Assembly: GCA_016938135.1 (NCBI GenBank)
Contig: JAFGVD010000008.1
Span: 1 to 59,152, forward strand
From: Coriobacteriia bacterium
GTDB lineage: Bacteria; Actinomycetota; Coriobacteriia; Anaerosomatales; Anaerosomataceae
Direction: 5' to 3'
Length of the DNA stretch: 59,152 nucleotides
Shown: positions 7,895 to 17,615 of the stretch, in pieces
Layout: the number at the start of each line of letters is the position of its first letter
How positions within the stretch are numbered: the first letter of the stretch is position 1
Made by a program: the position numbers and the translations under genes
Notes under the pieces: model-generated
What the model was told of the DNA's origin: nothing
The model's input: the letters and a program-made list of their open reading frames with translations, nothing else
Databases searched by the model: none

Positions 7895-8620
7895 ATGCAC
7901 AAGCCCACAGAAGATGATCGTCACCAGTTCCGGTTGGGCGTCGTCAAGACGCTCCCGATGGCGCTTGGCGTCTTGCCGTTTGGGCTCGCTTACGGCGTGA
8001 TCGCCATCCAGGCGGGCCTGACCATCGCCGAGACCATGTTGATGTCGCTCATCGTGTTCGCCGGCGCTTCGCAGTTCATGGCGGTGGTGATAATCGCCTC
8101 GGGCGCCGGCATCCCGCTTGTGGTGGCGTCCACGTTCCTCGTGAACCTCCGCCACCTCGTGATGGGGCTCTCGCTCTCGCCGTACCTTTCGAAGGTCACC
8201 TCGCGCTGGCAGCGCTTCGTTGCATTCTCCATGACCGACGAGTCCTACATCACCACCGTCACGCACTACCGCGAGACGCCCGAGGAACAGGGAAGCCCGT
8301 ACTTTATGCTTGCCTCAGGCGGCTCGATCTACGTCGTGTGGGCGGCCGCATCACTGGTGGGCGCACTGGCAGGTCACCTGATTTCCGACCCGCTCAAGTG
8401 GGGCATCGACTTCGCTATGCCGGCAGCGTTTCTCACCATGTTGCTGCCGCAGGTGGTCTCTCGGCGGGTGGCCGCGGTGGTAGCGGTGGCGGCGGTCGTG
8501 GGGACGGCCTCTTACGTGCTGATCCCCGGCAAGTGGTACATCATCCTCGCGGTCGTGACGGGCACGTTCACCGGCGTCATCTTAGAGACTCTCGCTCAGA
8601 AAAGGGCGGCGTCATGCTAA
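7895..8620 (+). CDS. azlC: AzlC family branched-chain amino acid permease
   Basis: 241 aa, normal for the family. The N-terminus VKTLPMALGVLPFGLAYGV is followed by FAGASQFMAV and VNLRHLVMGLSLSPYL, the hallmark AzlC segments, with about five to seven hydrophobic spans. AzlC forms the large subunit of a two-component exporter of branched-chain amino acids or analogues with AzlD. The azlD start codon overlaps its stop (ATGCTAA), so the two are translationally coupled. Confidence 0.9.
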   Translation: MHKPTEDDRHQFRLGVVKTLPMALGVLPFGLAYGVIAIQAGLTIAETMLMSLIVFAGASQFMAVVIIASGAGIPLVVASTFLVNLRHLVMGLSLSPYLSKVTSRWQRFVAFSMTDESYITTVTHYRETPEEQGSPYFMLASGGSIYVVWAAASLVGALAGHLISDPLKWGIDFAMPAAFLTMLLPQVVSRRVAAVVAVAAVVGTASYVLIPGKWYIILAVVTGTFTGVILETLAQKRAASC

Positions 8621-8943
8621 GGCCCTACTTCGTCGCCATGATCGTGCTGATGGCTGTGGCCACCTACACCACGCGTGTGGGGCTTATCGGCGTGGCAAAA
8701 CAGGTCGAGATACATCCGCTGCTTCGCAGGGCGCTGGATTACGTGCCGGTCTCCATTCTTGCAGCGCTCGTGTTCCCCGCAGTTCTCGCGCCGTCCGGGC
8801 AGATGGAATCGTCGGTCACTAATGTGTACGTGTGGGGCTCGGTCATCACCGTTGCGGTGCTGCTGTTGACCAAGCGCCAGTGGCTGGCCATCGTGCTAGG
8901 TGTGGCGAGTCTGATGCTGATGCGGGTGTTCGTCGGCGGATAG
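8614..8943 (+). CDS. azlD: AzlD family small transporter subunit
   Basis: 109 aa with three to four membrane spans. The pattern TYTTRVGLIGVAKQVEIHPLLRRALDYVPVSILAALVFP matches AzlD. It overlaps azlC by 7 bases. A longer reading in the same frame, starting inside azlC, has no support; the ATG at 8614 opens the family N-terminus. It ends 11 bases before the TTG of the next gene, so the three form one unit. Confidence 0.9.
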   Translation: MLRPYFVAMIVLMAVATYTTRVGLIGVAKQVEIHPLLRRALDYVPVSILAALVFPAVLAPSGQMESSVTNVYVWGSVITVAVLLLTKRQWLAIVLGVASLMLMRVFVGG

Positions 8944-8954
8944 GGGAGACGCTC

Positions 8955-10208
8955 TTGCTGACCACTACGCTGCGCGCAACGTTAGCCCGAAATCTCAGGC
9001 CGTTCGTGTTCGAGTCGACCGGCCACTCTACCGTGCTCGATCTGGACGTCCCGCATCTGGGTGCCTACGTTCACATCCCGTTCTGCCGCACGCTGTGCCC
9101 GTTTTGCCCGTACATGAAAGTGGAGTACGGCGCCGGCTCGGCCATGCCCGCCTATATCGACGCGGTTGAAGCCGAGATCGCCACCGTCCTTGGCGGCCAC
9201 TCCGCCCCGCTGAGCAGCCTCTACTTCGGCGGCGGCAGCCCCGCGCTTGCAGGCGAAGGCATCGGGCGCATCATCTCGGCCATCAAATCTTACACGCCAG
9301 TGACCGGCGAGGTGGGCATCGAACTTCACCCCAGCAACGTCTCCCCAGATGCTGCCGCCATGTTTCTGGACGCCGGCGTGACCATGGTCAGCCTGGGCGT
9401 GCAGTCGTTCCAGCCGGATTCGCTTGCCGCGCTGGGCCGCCCCACGGATCCGGAGCTCAGCACGCAGGCGCTGGCGACACTGGGCAACGCGGGTTTCTCG
9501 GCAGTGGACGTCGATCTCATCTTCGGGATCCCCGGGCAGACGGACGCCAGCCTCCGCGAGGATTTTGCGCGCGCGGTTCAGCTGGGCGCAACGCAGGTCT
9601 CAACCTACCCGTTCATCGACTTCTCCTACGCCACCAACCGCGTGTCGCCCGTGCCGGAGCGCCGCAAGCGTGCGCTCATGTCCGTGCTCGTGCAGACCGC
9701 CGAGGAAAACGGGTTCGAGCGGGGGAGCGTGTGGACGTTTCGCAGACGCGGGACGCCGGCGTACTCCTCTATCACCCGGGACAACTTCGTGGGTTTTGGC
9801 GCCTCGGCCACCACGCTTCTGCGCGACGAGTTCAAGGTCAACACCTTCAATCCGGACGATTACGTTGCCGCAGTGCGTAGCGGCGGGCTGCCTACCGCCT
9901 ACACGCTGCGTTTCAGCCCGCGCGCGCGGCGCGCCTACTGGCTGTTCTGGGCGTGCTACAACATGGATATCGACCGCGAGCGGTTCAAAGCGCTGTTCGG
10001 GCGCACGTTGGAGCGGGAGTTCGGGGGCTGGCTGGCCGCCGCGGGTCTTCTCGGCATAGCGAAACGTACGGAAGACGGCTATGTACTCACCCCCCGTGGG
10101 GCATATCTCTACCATAGGGTCGAGCAACTCTACACTCACCAGTACATCGACAAGACCTGGCGTGCAGCGATGTCGGCCACACCTCCCGCGCGTATCGTGC
10201 TCCGGTAG
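8955..10208 (+). CDS. HemW/HemN-like radical SAM protein
   Basis: 417 aa from TTG, with AGGGGAG just upstream. The radical SAM cluster motif is HIPFCRTLCPFCPYMK (CxxxCxxC), then YFGGGSPAL, ELHPSNV, SLGVQSF and DLIFGIPGQT, all shared with the coproporphyrinogen III oxidase-like family. The residue after the third Cys pair is P rather than the usual F/Y, and the C-terminal half has only a loose HemN_C domain. Such proteins may be haem chaperones (HemW) or radical methyl/oxidase enzymes, and the exact role is open. It follows azlD by 11 bases, an odd partnership with an amino acid exporter. Confidence 0.78.
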   Translation: MLTTTLRATLARNLRPFVFESTGHSTVLDLDVPHLGAYVHIPFCRTLCPFCPYMKVEYGAGSAMPAYIDAVEAEIATVLGGHSAPLSSLYFGGGSPALAGEGIGRIISAIKSYTPVTGEVGIELHPSNVSPDAAAMFLDAGVTMVSLGVQSFQPDSLAALGRPTDPELSTQALATLGNAGFSAVDVDLIFGIPGQTDASLREDFARAVQLGATQVSTYPFIDFSYATNRVSPVPERRKRALMSVLVQTAEENGFERGSVWTFRRRGTPAYSSITRDNFVGFGASATTLLRDEFKVNTFNPDDYVAAVRSGGLPTAYTLRFSPRARRAYWLFWACYNMDIDRERFKALFGRTLEREFGGWLAAAGLLGIAKRTEDGYVLTPRGAYLYHRVEQLYTHQYIDKTWRAAMSATPPARIVLR

Positions 10209-10249
10209 GGGCGGGGAAGCGTACTGAGATGTGTTGATGAGGAGACCAG

Positions 10250-11710
10250 ATGAACAGAATTCCCCGTTGTATGAGCACGCAGCATCCGGATAACGCGACC
10301 ACGCCGTTCTTCTCCACGTCGCCCGTGCTGGCCGGCGAGGATGAGATCAAGGAGGCGTTTTACGCCTACTCGCATCTGGGATGCGACGAGCAGATGTGGG
10401 ATGCCGAGGGCAAAGAGATCGACACCTACGTGGTCAAGAAGCTGCTCTCGTTCTACCCCGAGTACTTCCACCAGCAGGTGCTTGGCGAGGACCTGCGCCT
10501 CACATTGCGTGTGCCCAATCCCACGGTTGAGACCACGGAAGCCAAGGTGCTGCTAGAGACGCTGGAGAGCATCCCGCGCTCCTACGACGCCGCGCGGCTG
10601 TTCTACAACAGAGACGTTGCACCCATCTTCGAGGTCATCCTGCCCATGACCACCTCCTCGCGCTGCATCGACCGCATCTACTGCTACTACGCCGACCACA
10701 TCATCGGGCGTCAGAACGCGCGCTTCGGCACCGACGACATCACCATCGCCGAGTGGATCGGCGAGTTCCGCCCCGAGCGCATCCAGGTCATCCCGCTGTT
10801 CGAGGACGTGCCGGCGATGCTGAGCGCCGCCGACATCGTGGAGGAGTACCTCCATGGCAAAGACATCGCCGACCAACGCGTATTCCTCGCCCGCTCCGAC
10901 ACGGCCATGAACTACGGCCTTATAGCTGCCGCGCTGGCAAACAAGATCGCGCTGGCGCGCCTGGACGAGCTGTCCGCTCGCTCCGGCGTGCAGATCCACC
11001 CCATGCTGGGCATGGGCTCCGTGCCGTTCAGGGGCGGGCTGTCTCCGGTCACGGCTGAGCGAGTGGGCCAGGAGTATCCCAGCGTCGTCACGTTCAGTGT
11101 CCAGTCGGCGTTCAAGTACGACTATCCCGCGCCGGAGGTCAAAGCCGCGTGCGAACACCTGAAGGCTCGCACGATAGGCGCCGCCACTCCGGTAGACGTC
11201 GAGTACGCCCTGCAGGTCATGGAGCGCTACAGCGAGGCCTACCGCAGCCGCATCGTGGAGCTGGCGCCGCAGATCAACCGGATGGCCAAGTACGTGCCGC
11301 CGCGCCGCGCGCGCAAGCTGCACATCGGCCTGTTCGGCTATTCGCGTGAGCTGGGCGACGTGACGCTGCCTCGCGCCATATCGTTCACCTGCTCGCTCTA
11401 CTCGCTGGGCTTGCCGCCAGAGCTTATCGGCTTTGAGACGCTGACGCCCCGAGACCTTGCCTTCATCCACGAGACCTATCCGTCGTTCGAGTCCAAGATC
11501 AGCGAGGCGCTGGCCTACACGGACTTCGACAGCCCGCTCATGACCCAGGAGCTCCGGGACGCGCTCGACCGCGCCGGGTTCAGCTACACGCCTGACACCG
11601 CGCATCTGGAGATCGTGCGCAAGATCCGCAGCGCACTTGCCGAGGAACAGACGGGGCAGCTGAGCGATCTCGTGTCGCGCGCGGCGGTCTTGAGGCGCTT
11701 TCTGGGGTAG
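10250..11710 (+). CDS. ppcA: phosphoenolpyruvate carboxylase, archaeal type
   Basis: 486 aa, the size of archaeal-type PEPC rather than the roughly 900-aa bacterial enzyme. The N-terminus RCMSTQHPDNATTPFF and the segments EVILPMTTSSRCIDRIYCYY, RIQVIPLFEDVPAML, FLARSDTAMNYG and GMGSVPFRGGLSP are characteristic. It carboxylates PEP to oxaloacetate for anaplerosis. It has its own small gap from the upstream radical SAM gene. It converges with the yyaL-like gene with 9 bases between stops; a short hairpin (GGGTAG at 11705-11710, CTACCC at 11720-11725) spans both stops. Known bacterial examples are few and mostly in anaerobes or lactic acid bacteria. Confidence 0.92.
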   Translation: MNRIPRCMSTQHPDNATTPFFSTSPVLAGEDEIKEAFYAYSHLGCDEQMWDAEGKEIDTYVVKKLLSFYPEYFHQQVLGEDLRLTLRVPNPTVETTEAKVLLETLESIPRSYDAARLFYNRDVAPIFEVILPMTTSSRCIDRIYCYYADHIIGRQNARFGTDDITIAEWIGEFRPERIQVIPLFEDVPAMLSAADIVEEYLHGKDIADQRVFLARSDTAMNYGLIAAALANKIALARLDELSARSGVQIHPMLGMGSVPFRGGLSPVTAERVGQEYPSVVTFSVQSAFKYDYPAPEVKAACEHLKARTIGAATPVDVEYALQVMERYSEAYRSRIVELAPQINRMAKYVPPRRARKLHIGLFGYSRELGDVTLPRAISFTCSLYSLGLPPELIGFETLTPRDLAFIHETYPSFESKISEALAYTDFDSPLMTQELRDALDRAGFSYTPDTAHLEIVRKIRSALAEEQTGQLSDLVSRAAVLRRFLG

Positions 11711-11719
11711 GGCGGAGCG

Positions 11720-13780
11720 CTACCCGATACCTTGCAGCAGCACCTCAAGTCGGTCTGCGCTGGTGGTGGGGTCTATGCAGCTGGACTGCTGGCACAGGTA
11801 GGCGGTGGTGTGCCCGCCCACGGTCGTGCGCCCCTTCAGAAGGGGCACGCCGTCGGCTCCCGCCGCGCCGGAAGAACACGCAACGACCAGGTTGGGCCGG
11901 TACCGGCGCCGCACCACGTCCAGCATCGCTCCGGGGCATGTCCCCACAAGAGCCAGCTCCATAGGCGGAGCCAGCATGAAGTCCAGCACGCCAAGCCAGT
12001 TGCTAAAGCCCAGCGGCGCGCGCTCCATCAAAGAGCCCACCTCTTGCACCGCGTCGTGCGCAAGACGCGCGTAGGACGCGTCTGCGAAGTACTCCGCCAG
12101 CCTCGCAAGCACATAGGCGGCCATCGCCGAGCCCGAGGGCGTCGCCCCGTCGGAGATATCGCGCGGCCGCAAGATGAGCGCTTCGTGGTCGTGCCCGGTG
12201 TCGAAGAACCCGCCGCTTGGATCGACCAAGCCGTGCACGATCGTCTCGGCCAGTTCATGCGCCGAGTGGAGCCATCGGGTATCAAAGGTGGTCTGGTAGA
12301 GCTCGATCAGCCCGTCGGCGACGCATGCGTAGTCCTCCAAGAAGGCGTCGATCTTGGCTGTGCCGGCGCTCCACGTCCGCCATAGTCGCCCGGGGTCGTC
12401 ATACATCTGCGAGAGCAGGAACTCCGCGTTGGCGGTAGCTGCTGCTCCATAGTCGGTCCGACCCAGTACGCGCGCGGCCTCGGCGAACGCGCCCAGCGCC
12501 AGCCCGTTCCATGCCGCGATGACCTTATCGTCCGTATGCGGCCGGGGGCGCTTGCCCCGGGCTTCGAGCAGCGCGACCCGGATGTCGCACAGGCGTCGGT
12601 CTATCGAGTCTTCGGACTCATCGAATGTGGCGGCAAGCGCTTCTCGGCTGAGCGTGGCGTGCAAGATGGTGCTTCCCTCGAAGTTCCCGTCCGTGGTGAC
12701 GCCGTATGCTGCCGAGAACAGCGCACCGTCCGCTTCGGGGTCTTGCGCACCGGCATCTGCAAGCGCGGCGAGGATCTGCTCGGGCGTCCATACGTAGTAG
12801 CTGCCCTCTACGCCGCCGGTGTCGGCGTCTTGAGCCGCGTAGAAGCCGCCTTCCGGGTCGGTCATCTCGCGCAGGAGGTAGTCGAGCGTGTCCTCGCAGA
12901 CGCGCTTGTGATCTTCGTTGCCGGTCAGCTGCCACGCATGCAGATACACCCTCGCCAGCTGGGCGTTGTCGTAAAGCATCTTCTCGAAGTGGGGTACCAG
13001 CCAGATGGCGTCTGTGGCATAGCGGTGGAACCCGCCGCCCACCTGGTCGTGGATCCCGCCCGCTGCCATCGCCTCCAGTGTGCGGTCGATCATGGTCAGC
13101 GACTCCTGCTCGCCGGTGGCCTGGTAGCGGCGCATCACGAACTCGATCACGGACGGTTGCGGGAACTTGGGTGCCTCGCCCCAACCGCCGTGAGCCGGGT
13201 CGAAGCCGCGGATGAGACCGCGTTCGGCCGAGATGAGCGTGCGTTCATCTGCTGGGGATGTGGGACGCTGACGTTGTTCATCGGCGTTGCGCAGCGTCGC
13301 TGTCAGGCGCTGGGCCGCTTCCTGCACCGTGCCATGCTGCCCGGTCCATAGCTCCGCGATCTGCTCCAGCACGTCCCGGAAAGACGGCATCCCAAAGCGG
13401 CTGGTCGCAGGCCAGTACGTGCCTCCAAAGAACGGTTCGCCGGCAGGGGTCATGAAGACGCTCATCGGCCAGCCGCCGCGCCCGGCGATGGACTGCACGG
13501 CCTCCATGTAGATGGAATCCACGTCGGGGCGCTCTTCGCGGTCCACCTTCACGGCCACGAAGTGCGTGTTCAGAAACGCAGCGGTCTCTTCGTCCTCGAA
13601 GCTCTCGTGCGCCATGACGTGGCACCAATGACATGCCGAGTAACCCACGCTGAGGAATATGGGGCGGTTTCTGCTGCGCGCCAGCGCGAACGCCTCGTCT
13701 CCCCACGGGTACCAGTCAACGGGGTTCTCGGCGTGTTGCAGCAGGTATGGGCTGCTTTCCTCTGCAAGTCTGTTTGTCAC
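11720..13780 (-). CDS. YyaL/DUF255 thioredoxin-domain protein
   Basis: 686 aa, full length. The N-terminal thioredoxin-like DUF255 domain carries C50-H-W-C53 in [18 protein letters not shown], followed by [15 protein letters not shown]. The remaining 500 residues form the (alpha/alpha)6-barrel, N-acylglucosamine epimerase-like region ([35 protein letters not shown]). The family spans bacteria to human SPATA20 with no settled function; a thiol-disulfide or carbohydrate-linked role is suggested. Start GTG with GAGGTG five bases upstream. Confidence 0.88.
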   Translation of the reverse strand: MTNRLAEESSPYLLQHAENPVDWYPWGDEAFALARSRNRPIFLSVGYSACHWCHVMAHESFEDEETAAFLNTHFVAVKVDREERPDVDSIYMEAVQSIAGRGGWPMSVFMTPAGEPFFGGTYWPATSRFGMPSFRDVLEQIAELWTGQHGTVQEAAQRLTATLRNADEQRQRPTSPADERTLISAERGLIRGFDPAHGGWGEAPKFPQPSVIEFVMRRYQATGEQESLTMIDRTLEAMAAGGIHDQVGGGFHRYATDAIWLVPHFEKMLYDNAQLARVYLHAWQLTGNEDHKRVCEDTLDYLLREMTDPEGGFYAAQDADTGGVEGSYYVWTPEQILAALADAGAQDPEADGALFSAAYGVTTDGNFEGSTILHATLSREALAATFDESEDSIDRRLCDIRVALLEARGKRPRPHTDDKVIAAWNGLALGAFAEAARVLGRTDYGAAATANAEFLLSQMYDDPGRLWRTWSAGTAKIDAFLEDYACVADGLIELYQTTFDTRWLHSAHELAETIVHGLVDPSGGFFDTGHDHEALILRPRDISDGATPSGSAMAAYVLARLAEYFADASYARLAHDAVQEVGSLMERAPLGFSNWLGVLDFMLAPPMELALVGTCPGAMLDVVRRRYRPNLVVACSSGAAGADGVPLLKGRTTVGGHTTAYLCQQSSCIDPTTSADRLEVLLQGIG

Positions 13781-13831
13781 TGCATCACCTCGTTCAGCTG
13801 ACGGAGGTGTTTATGCCCAAGGTGGCTAGAG

Positions 13832-14749
13832 CTAGCGCTGTGCCGTCTCGAGGTCATCGCGCTGCGGGTTCTGTGCGGTCCGTGAGTCCGGGTCGAACAT
13901 GTTCGTCATGGCCCAGGAACTCACGCTGTAGTACGTCGTGATCATCGTTCGGCCGGTCGCACTTCGCGCGAGCACCCGATCCCGAAGGGCGCGCGCCAGT
14001 GCAAGGGCGTTGTCGCCTCCCGGTGCCTCGCCGAACAGGAACTCCATGAGGCAGTCATCACCGGTGTAGGTGCTGCTTGAGGAGTCTGTGTTCCATACAG
14101 TGGCCGTCTTGTCGTGGGCTTTGGTACGGTCGGCCACCTTTGCCTCACCGCCGTTGGAAACGTACTTGTCGGCCGCCGCCGCATCCTTGTCTAGAGTCTT
14201 GCCCTGCCATCCGTCCACCACGTAGGCGTCATCGCCCCAGGTGGAGGGGTCGTTGGGGTCTGCGCCGTCCTTCAGGCCCCACACCACGAAGTTGTGACCG
14301 CTTGAGCCGGCCGTGGACGCGAATATCCGCACGTTGCCGTCTACACCTGCCTGCTTGAGCAGGTAGTAGGACAATGACGCGCACTCCTCGCACTGGCCGT
14401 ACTGGCTGTCCCACGCGTACCGGGCAGCGACATCGTTGTCGAAGCTGTTCTCCTTTGCACGGAACTTGTCGAAGTTCTCCTCGTCTTTGCTGAAGTAGCT
14501 GCCAAACGGCATGTAGTTCGGCCACTTGGTCACGCGTTCCCACGAGTTCACGTTGTAGACGCGGGAGTCCACGATCTTGGTCACCTCGGCGGCTATTTCC
14601 TGACGGGGCATGCCTTGAGTGTTGAGCTGCTTCACATAGGCGACCGCTTCGTCCAATGTCTTAAGCTTGGGTGCCGCCAGCGCCGGTGTCGCCGAGATGA
14701 ACACCAGGACGGCGGACAGTCCAAGGAGCGTGAGTGTGCGTGAGCGCAT
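13832..14749 (-). CDS. secreted transglutaminase-like cysteine peptidase
   Basis: 305 aa. A signal peptide (1-25, ending ALA-AP) implies export. The core looks like a transglutaminase/papain-type triad: QCEECASLSYYLLKQAG with C120/C123, H152 in SSGHNFVVWG, and D179 in AYVVDGWQG. The helical N-terminal part (30-100) is unassigned. It could crosslink or hydrolyse amide bonds at the cell surface. It lies downstream of a zinc-ribbon membrane protein on the same strand, separated by 15 bases, so the two are probably cotranscribed. Confidence 0.7.
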   Translation of the reverse strand: MRSRTLTLLGLSAVLVFISATPALAAPKLKTLDEAVAYVKQLNTQGMPRQEIAAEVTKIVDSRVYNVNSWERVTKWPNYMPFGSYFSKDEENFDKFRAKENSFDNDVAARYAWDSQYGQCEECASLSYYLLKQAGVDGNVRIFASTAGSSGHNFVVWGLKDGADPNDPSTWGDDAYVVDGWQGKTLDKDAAAADKYVSNGGEAKVADRTKAHDKTATVWNTDSSSSTYTGDDCLMEFLFGEAPGGDNALALARALRDRVLARSATGRTMITTYYSVSSWAMTNMFDPDSRTAQNPQRDDLETAQR

Positions 14750-14764
14750 GGCTGAGGCCTCCTG

Positions 14765-14992
14765 TCAGATGAGTGTGCCGCCGTGGTCAAGGATCGCGAG
14801 GGCATTGGTGATGACAACGATCGCAGTGCAGGCGAGCAGCAGCATGAGAATCCCCAGTGTGATCCACAACGCCGTATGCTTCTTGCGCGGCGCAGGCAAA
14901 GGGGTGCCGCACTGCACACAGAACCGCGAATCGGGTGCCTGGCGCATCGCTCCGCAGGTGGGACATGGTGGCAAAACAACCGGATGTCGCAT
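14765..14992 (-). CDS. small zinc-ribbon membrane protein
   Basis: 75 aa. The zinc ribbon has C10-x2-C13 and C25-x2-C28 (CPTCGAMRQAP..CVQCG), followed by a short basic linker and one transmembrane helix near 42-63. The topology resembles other zinc_ribbon_2 plus TM proteins of unknown role. Downstream gene: the transglutaminase-like protein. Confidence 0.72.
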   Translation of the reverse strand: MRHPVVLPPCPTCGAMRQAPDSRFCVQCGTPLPAPRKKHTALWITLGILMLLLACTAIVVITNALAILDHGGTLI

Positions 14993-15079
14993 AGTGCAAG
15001 CCTCCCCCGGGGCCGGTTACTTACTCTTGAGTGTACCCCGAAGGCTTTTTGCAGCCGGAAGGCAGGGCTTGCGAGCTCA

Positions 15080-15967
15080 CTACCCGCGCTTCCATGCCTC
15101 CAGCGACTCAACCGCTGCCTGGACTGAGAGCGCGGGCTCCGGTGCATCCGCATCGCGCTCGCGCAGCCGTGCGAACAGCTCGGCCAGTATGGGCGGTTTG
15201 ATGTTGCCCTGCGCGATCACGTCGGCGTTGCTGAACACCTCGGCGGGCGTTCCGCGCAACACGATGGAGCCGCCTGGCGCCAGCACGTAGGCGAAGTCGG
15301 CGAAGTCCGGCACGGTGTCGATATCGTGGGTGGAGAGCACCACGGTCATATTCTTCTCGGTGGACAGTCTCGCTAGCAGGTCGATCAGGTTGGCGCGCGA
15401 TTTTAGGTCCAGGCCCTCGAAGGGCTCATCAAGCACCAGCAGCTCCGGCTCCATCACCAGCGCGCCGGCAAGCGCGACCTTGCGCTTCTCGCCGCCGGAG
15501 AGGCTATGCGGGACGCGGTTGGCCAGCTCGCGGATGTCCAGCAGGTCCAGTGCGGCAAGAGTGCGCTGCTCCACCTCGGCGTCAGGCAATCCGTACTGCT
15601 GCGGTGAGAACGCCACGTCGTCAAAGACCGTGGGCGCGATGATCTGTTCGTCGACGTTCTGCAGCACAACGCCAATGCGGCGGCGGATGGACTTCCAGTC
15701 GTCTGCGGGGGAGGAGCCCAGTACACGCACCTCGCCTTCCTGCGGACGCAGCAGTCCTAAGACGTGGTAGAGCAGCGTCGTCTTGCCTGCGCCGTTGGGA
15801 CCTAAGACAGCCACGCGCTTGCCGCGGTGCACGAGGAAGTCCATACCGCACAGATGCACGCTCGTGCCGTCCTCGTAGGTGTGGCGAACACAGCTGATGC
15901 GTACGACTTCCTCGCAGCCCGGGTCGTCCGGATGCGCGTGCTCGTGGACGTGGACGTGTTCGGTCAT
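15080..15967 (-). CDS. cbiO: energy-coupling-factor ATPase for Co/Ni uptake
   Basis: 295 aa ABC ATPase. Walker A is GPNGAGKTT (56-64), the Q-loop region is VLQNVDEQIIAPTVFDDVAFSPQQYGLP (typical of CbiO/EcfA), the signature is HSLSGGEKRKVALAGAL, and Walker B is LLVLDEPFEGLD. The first 18 residues are His-rich (HVHVHEHAHPDDPGC), which may bind metal. That is unusual for an ATPase and matches the His-rich loop in the cognate CbiM. It overlaps cbiQ by 4 bases and is the last gene of the fur-cbiMQO operon. Confidence 0.9.
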   Translation of the reverse strand: MTEHVHVHEHAHPDDPGCEEVVRISCVRHTYEDGTSVHLCGMDFLVHRGKRVAVLGPNGAGKTTLLYHVLGLLRPQEGEVRVLGSSPADDWKSIRRRIGVVLQNVDEQIIAPTVFDDVAFSPQQYGLPDAEVEQRTLAALDLLDIRELANRVPHSLSGGEKRKVALAGALVMEPELLVLDEPFEGLDLKSRANLIDLLARLSTEKNMTVVLSTHDIDTVPDFADFAYVLAPGGSIVLRGTPAEVFSNADVIAQGNIKPPILAELFARLRERDADAPEPALSVQAAVESLEAWKRG

Positions 15968-16764
15968 GACTTCCTCCAGCGTGTGATCGCAGTGACTAGG
16001 AGCGTGAGGATCGTGAGCGTTGCGAAGATCCAGGTGTATGCGCCCAGCGCGTCGGGCATGGTGCGCACGATGATGGTGATAGCCAGAAGCCCCGCCGCAC
16101 CCACAACGACCGCGCGGTCCATGGCGCGGTCTGCCGAGGGGATCGCGCGTACCCGCAGCCTGCCTTCGTAGCCGCGCAGCCGCAGCACGTCGTACTCCCG
16201 CTGCGAGAGGTCGAGCGAGTACAGCAGCAACCCTCCCAGCGAGCGCGTGGTGGCGCGGAACGCGCGTACCGGCTGACCCGCCGCCAGGCCCGAGCGCAGC
16301 TTCACGGCGGTGGTGAGGTTGGTGAGCTTCTCGGCAAGCAAGAACAGTGAGCGATACGTCATGAGCAGCGCGTCGCCCACGATGCCCGGCACGAAGCGCT
16401 GCACGATAGCGAAGACCTGCGGGTACGGCGTGGCGAACATCAAGATCACGCCGCCCAGCGCCGCCGTGACCGCCTTGCCGATGATGAGCACCGCCGAGAG
16501 GACGCTGGGCGCAGAGGCGAACGCGAACACCGCCGCAAAGACCGCCGGGTACAGTGCCAAAGGCAGCATCCGTCGCAGCGGCAGTCTCATGCCCACGGCC
16601 AGCGATACAAGCAGCGCCAGCGCCGAGAAGAGCACGAATACGTCACTGGTCACCACAACGGTGGTCAGCACGAGGGTGAACGCCGCGACCTTTGCGGCCG
16701 CAGACGCCTTGTGGAGGCGTGATGTCCCCAGGACAGCTGCGCTGTCTACGGCGGTGATGTCCAT
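15964..16764 (-). CDS. cbiQ: cobalt/nickel transport permease CbiQ
   Basis: 266 aa integral membrane T-component. The coupling-helix signature appears in TRSLGGLLLYSLDLSQREYDVLRLRGYEGRLR near 195-225, with several hydrophobic spans around it. It couples CbiO ATPase activity to the CbiM substrate-capture subunit. It overlaps both neighbours (1 base with cbiM, 4 with cbiO), so the stoichiometry is set by coupled translation. Confidence 0.9.
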   Translation of the reverse strand: MDITAVDSAAVLGTSRLHKASAAAKVAAFTLVLTTVVVTSDVFVLFSALALLVSLAVGMRLPLRRMLPLALYPAVFAAVFAFASAPSVLSAVLIIGKAVTAALGGVILMFATPYPQVFAIVQRFVPGIVGDALLMTYRSLFLLAEKLTNLTTAVKLRSGLAAGQPVRAFRATTRSLGGLLLYSLDLSQREYDVLRLRGYEGRLRVRAIPSADRAMDRAVVVGAAGLLAITIIVRTMPDALGAYTWIFATLTILTLLVTAITRWRKS

Positions 16765-17615
16765 CAGTGCCCCCCGTGTTCGTCGCCGTAGTGCGGGCTC
16801 TCGGTCTGAGCCATCCCGCCCTCGAACACGAGCGACGGCCGCACACGGGCCACGTAGCCCAGCACGCCGGCGGTTATGAGCGCTTCCAGCAGCCAGCCGA
16901 TGGGTCCCAGCGTGTAGACGACGCTCGCAAAACGCGTCACAGAGAGCGAGCTGTCGGCCTCAGCTTCGTGATCGGCCTCAGCTTCGTGATCGTGTTCGTC
17001 GGTCTCCTCGGCATGCTCATGTCCACCAGCGAACAGCCCTATGTTCACCACACCGCCATCAAGCGGGTTGCCAAAGCGCAGTGTCGCCGGATTCAAAGCG
17101 CCTGTATCGCGGATGGCGGCCGGACCGGCGCCGGCAAGCGCTACCAGGCCCACCAGCATGGTGGTGGTGACGATCAGGGTGAGCACCGTGGTGATAGCGG
17201 CGGCCCAGCGGACGCGAGGCCGCCCCAGCACACGAACCAGCGTGCGGAAGAGCATCCATCCCAGGATCATCTCGGTAGCGGTCTGTATGGTGTTGAGCCC
17301 GATGACCGTGACGCCGCCGTGTCCCAGCAGCGCCAGGATGACCTGGACAACGAACGCCGAGATGATCGACATCCATGGCCCCAGGATGGCGCCCGCGACC
17401 ACGGTGAGGTTCACGTGGTAGGCGATAGGCACGATCTCGGTGGACATCGCCACAAGCACCAGCGCCGAGACGACCCCCAGCAACGGCACTTTGCGACGCA
17501 CCGCTTCGCGCTCCGAGACGCGCGAGGCGATGGTCAGCGCGATCAGCGCTACCACCCACCCGGTGCCCCAGAGCCAGATCGGCAGTACGCCGTCGGGAAT
17601 GTGTATATGCGACAT
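16764..17615 (-). CDS. cbiM: cobalt/nickel substrate-capture protein CbiM (CbiN-like C-terminus)
   Basis: 283 aa. The N-terminus MSHIHIPDGVLP carries the amino-terminal His motif that ligates the metal in CbiM/NikM. A periplasmic or external His/Glu loop, GGHEHAEETDEHDHEAEADHEAEADS, lies near 200-225. The C-terminal hydrophobic segment (SVVYTLGPIGWLLEALITAGVLGYV) resembles a fused CbiN/PDGLE part, since no separate cbiN is present. Whether Co or Ni is carried cannot be told from sequence. It starts directly after the fur stop codon (no gap), under the same Fur-type box. Confidence 0.9.
   Translation of the reverse strand: MSHIHIPDGVLPIWLWGTGWVVALIALTIASRVSEREAVRRKVPLLGVVSALVLVAMSTEIVPIAYHVNLTVVAGAILGPWMSIISAFVVQVILALLGHGGVTVIGLNTIQTATEMILGWMLFRTLVRVLGRPRVRWAAAITTVLTLIVTTTMLVGLVALAGAGPAAIRDTGALNPATLRFGNPLDGGVVNIGLFAGGHEHAEETDEHDHEAEADHEAEADSSLSVTRFASVVYTLGPIGWLLEALITAGVLGYVARVRPSLVFEGGMAQTESPHYGDEHGGH

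Noticed and set aside
8338-8943. A 201-aa frame starting inside azlC
   Set aside because: The first 92 residues are Arg/Gly-rich out-of-frame sequence within azlC; AzlD begins at 8614.
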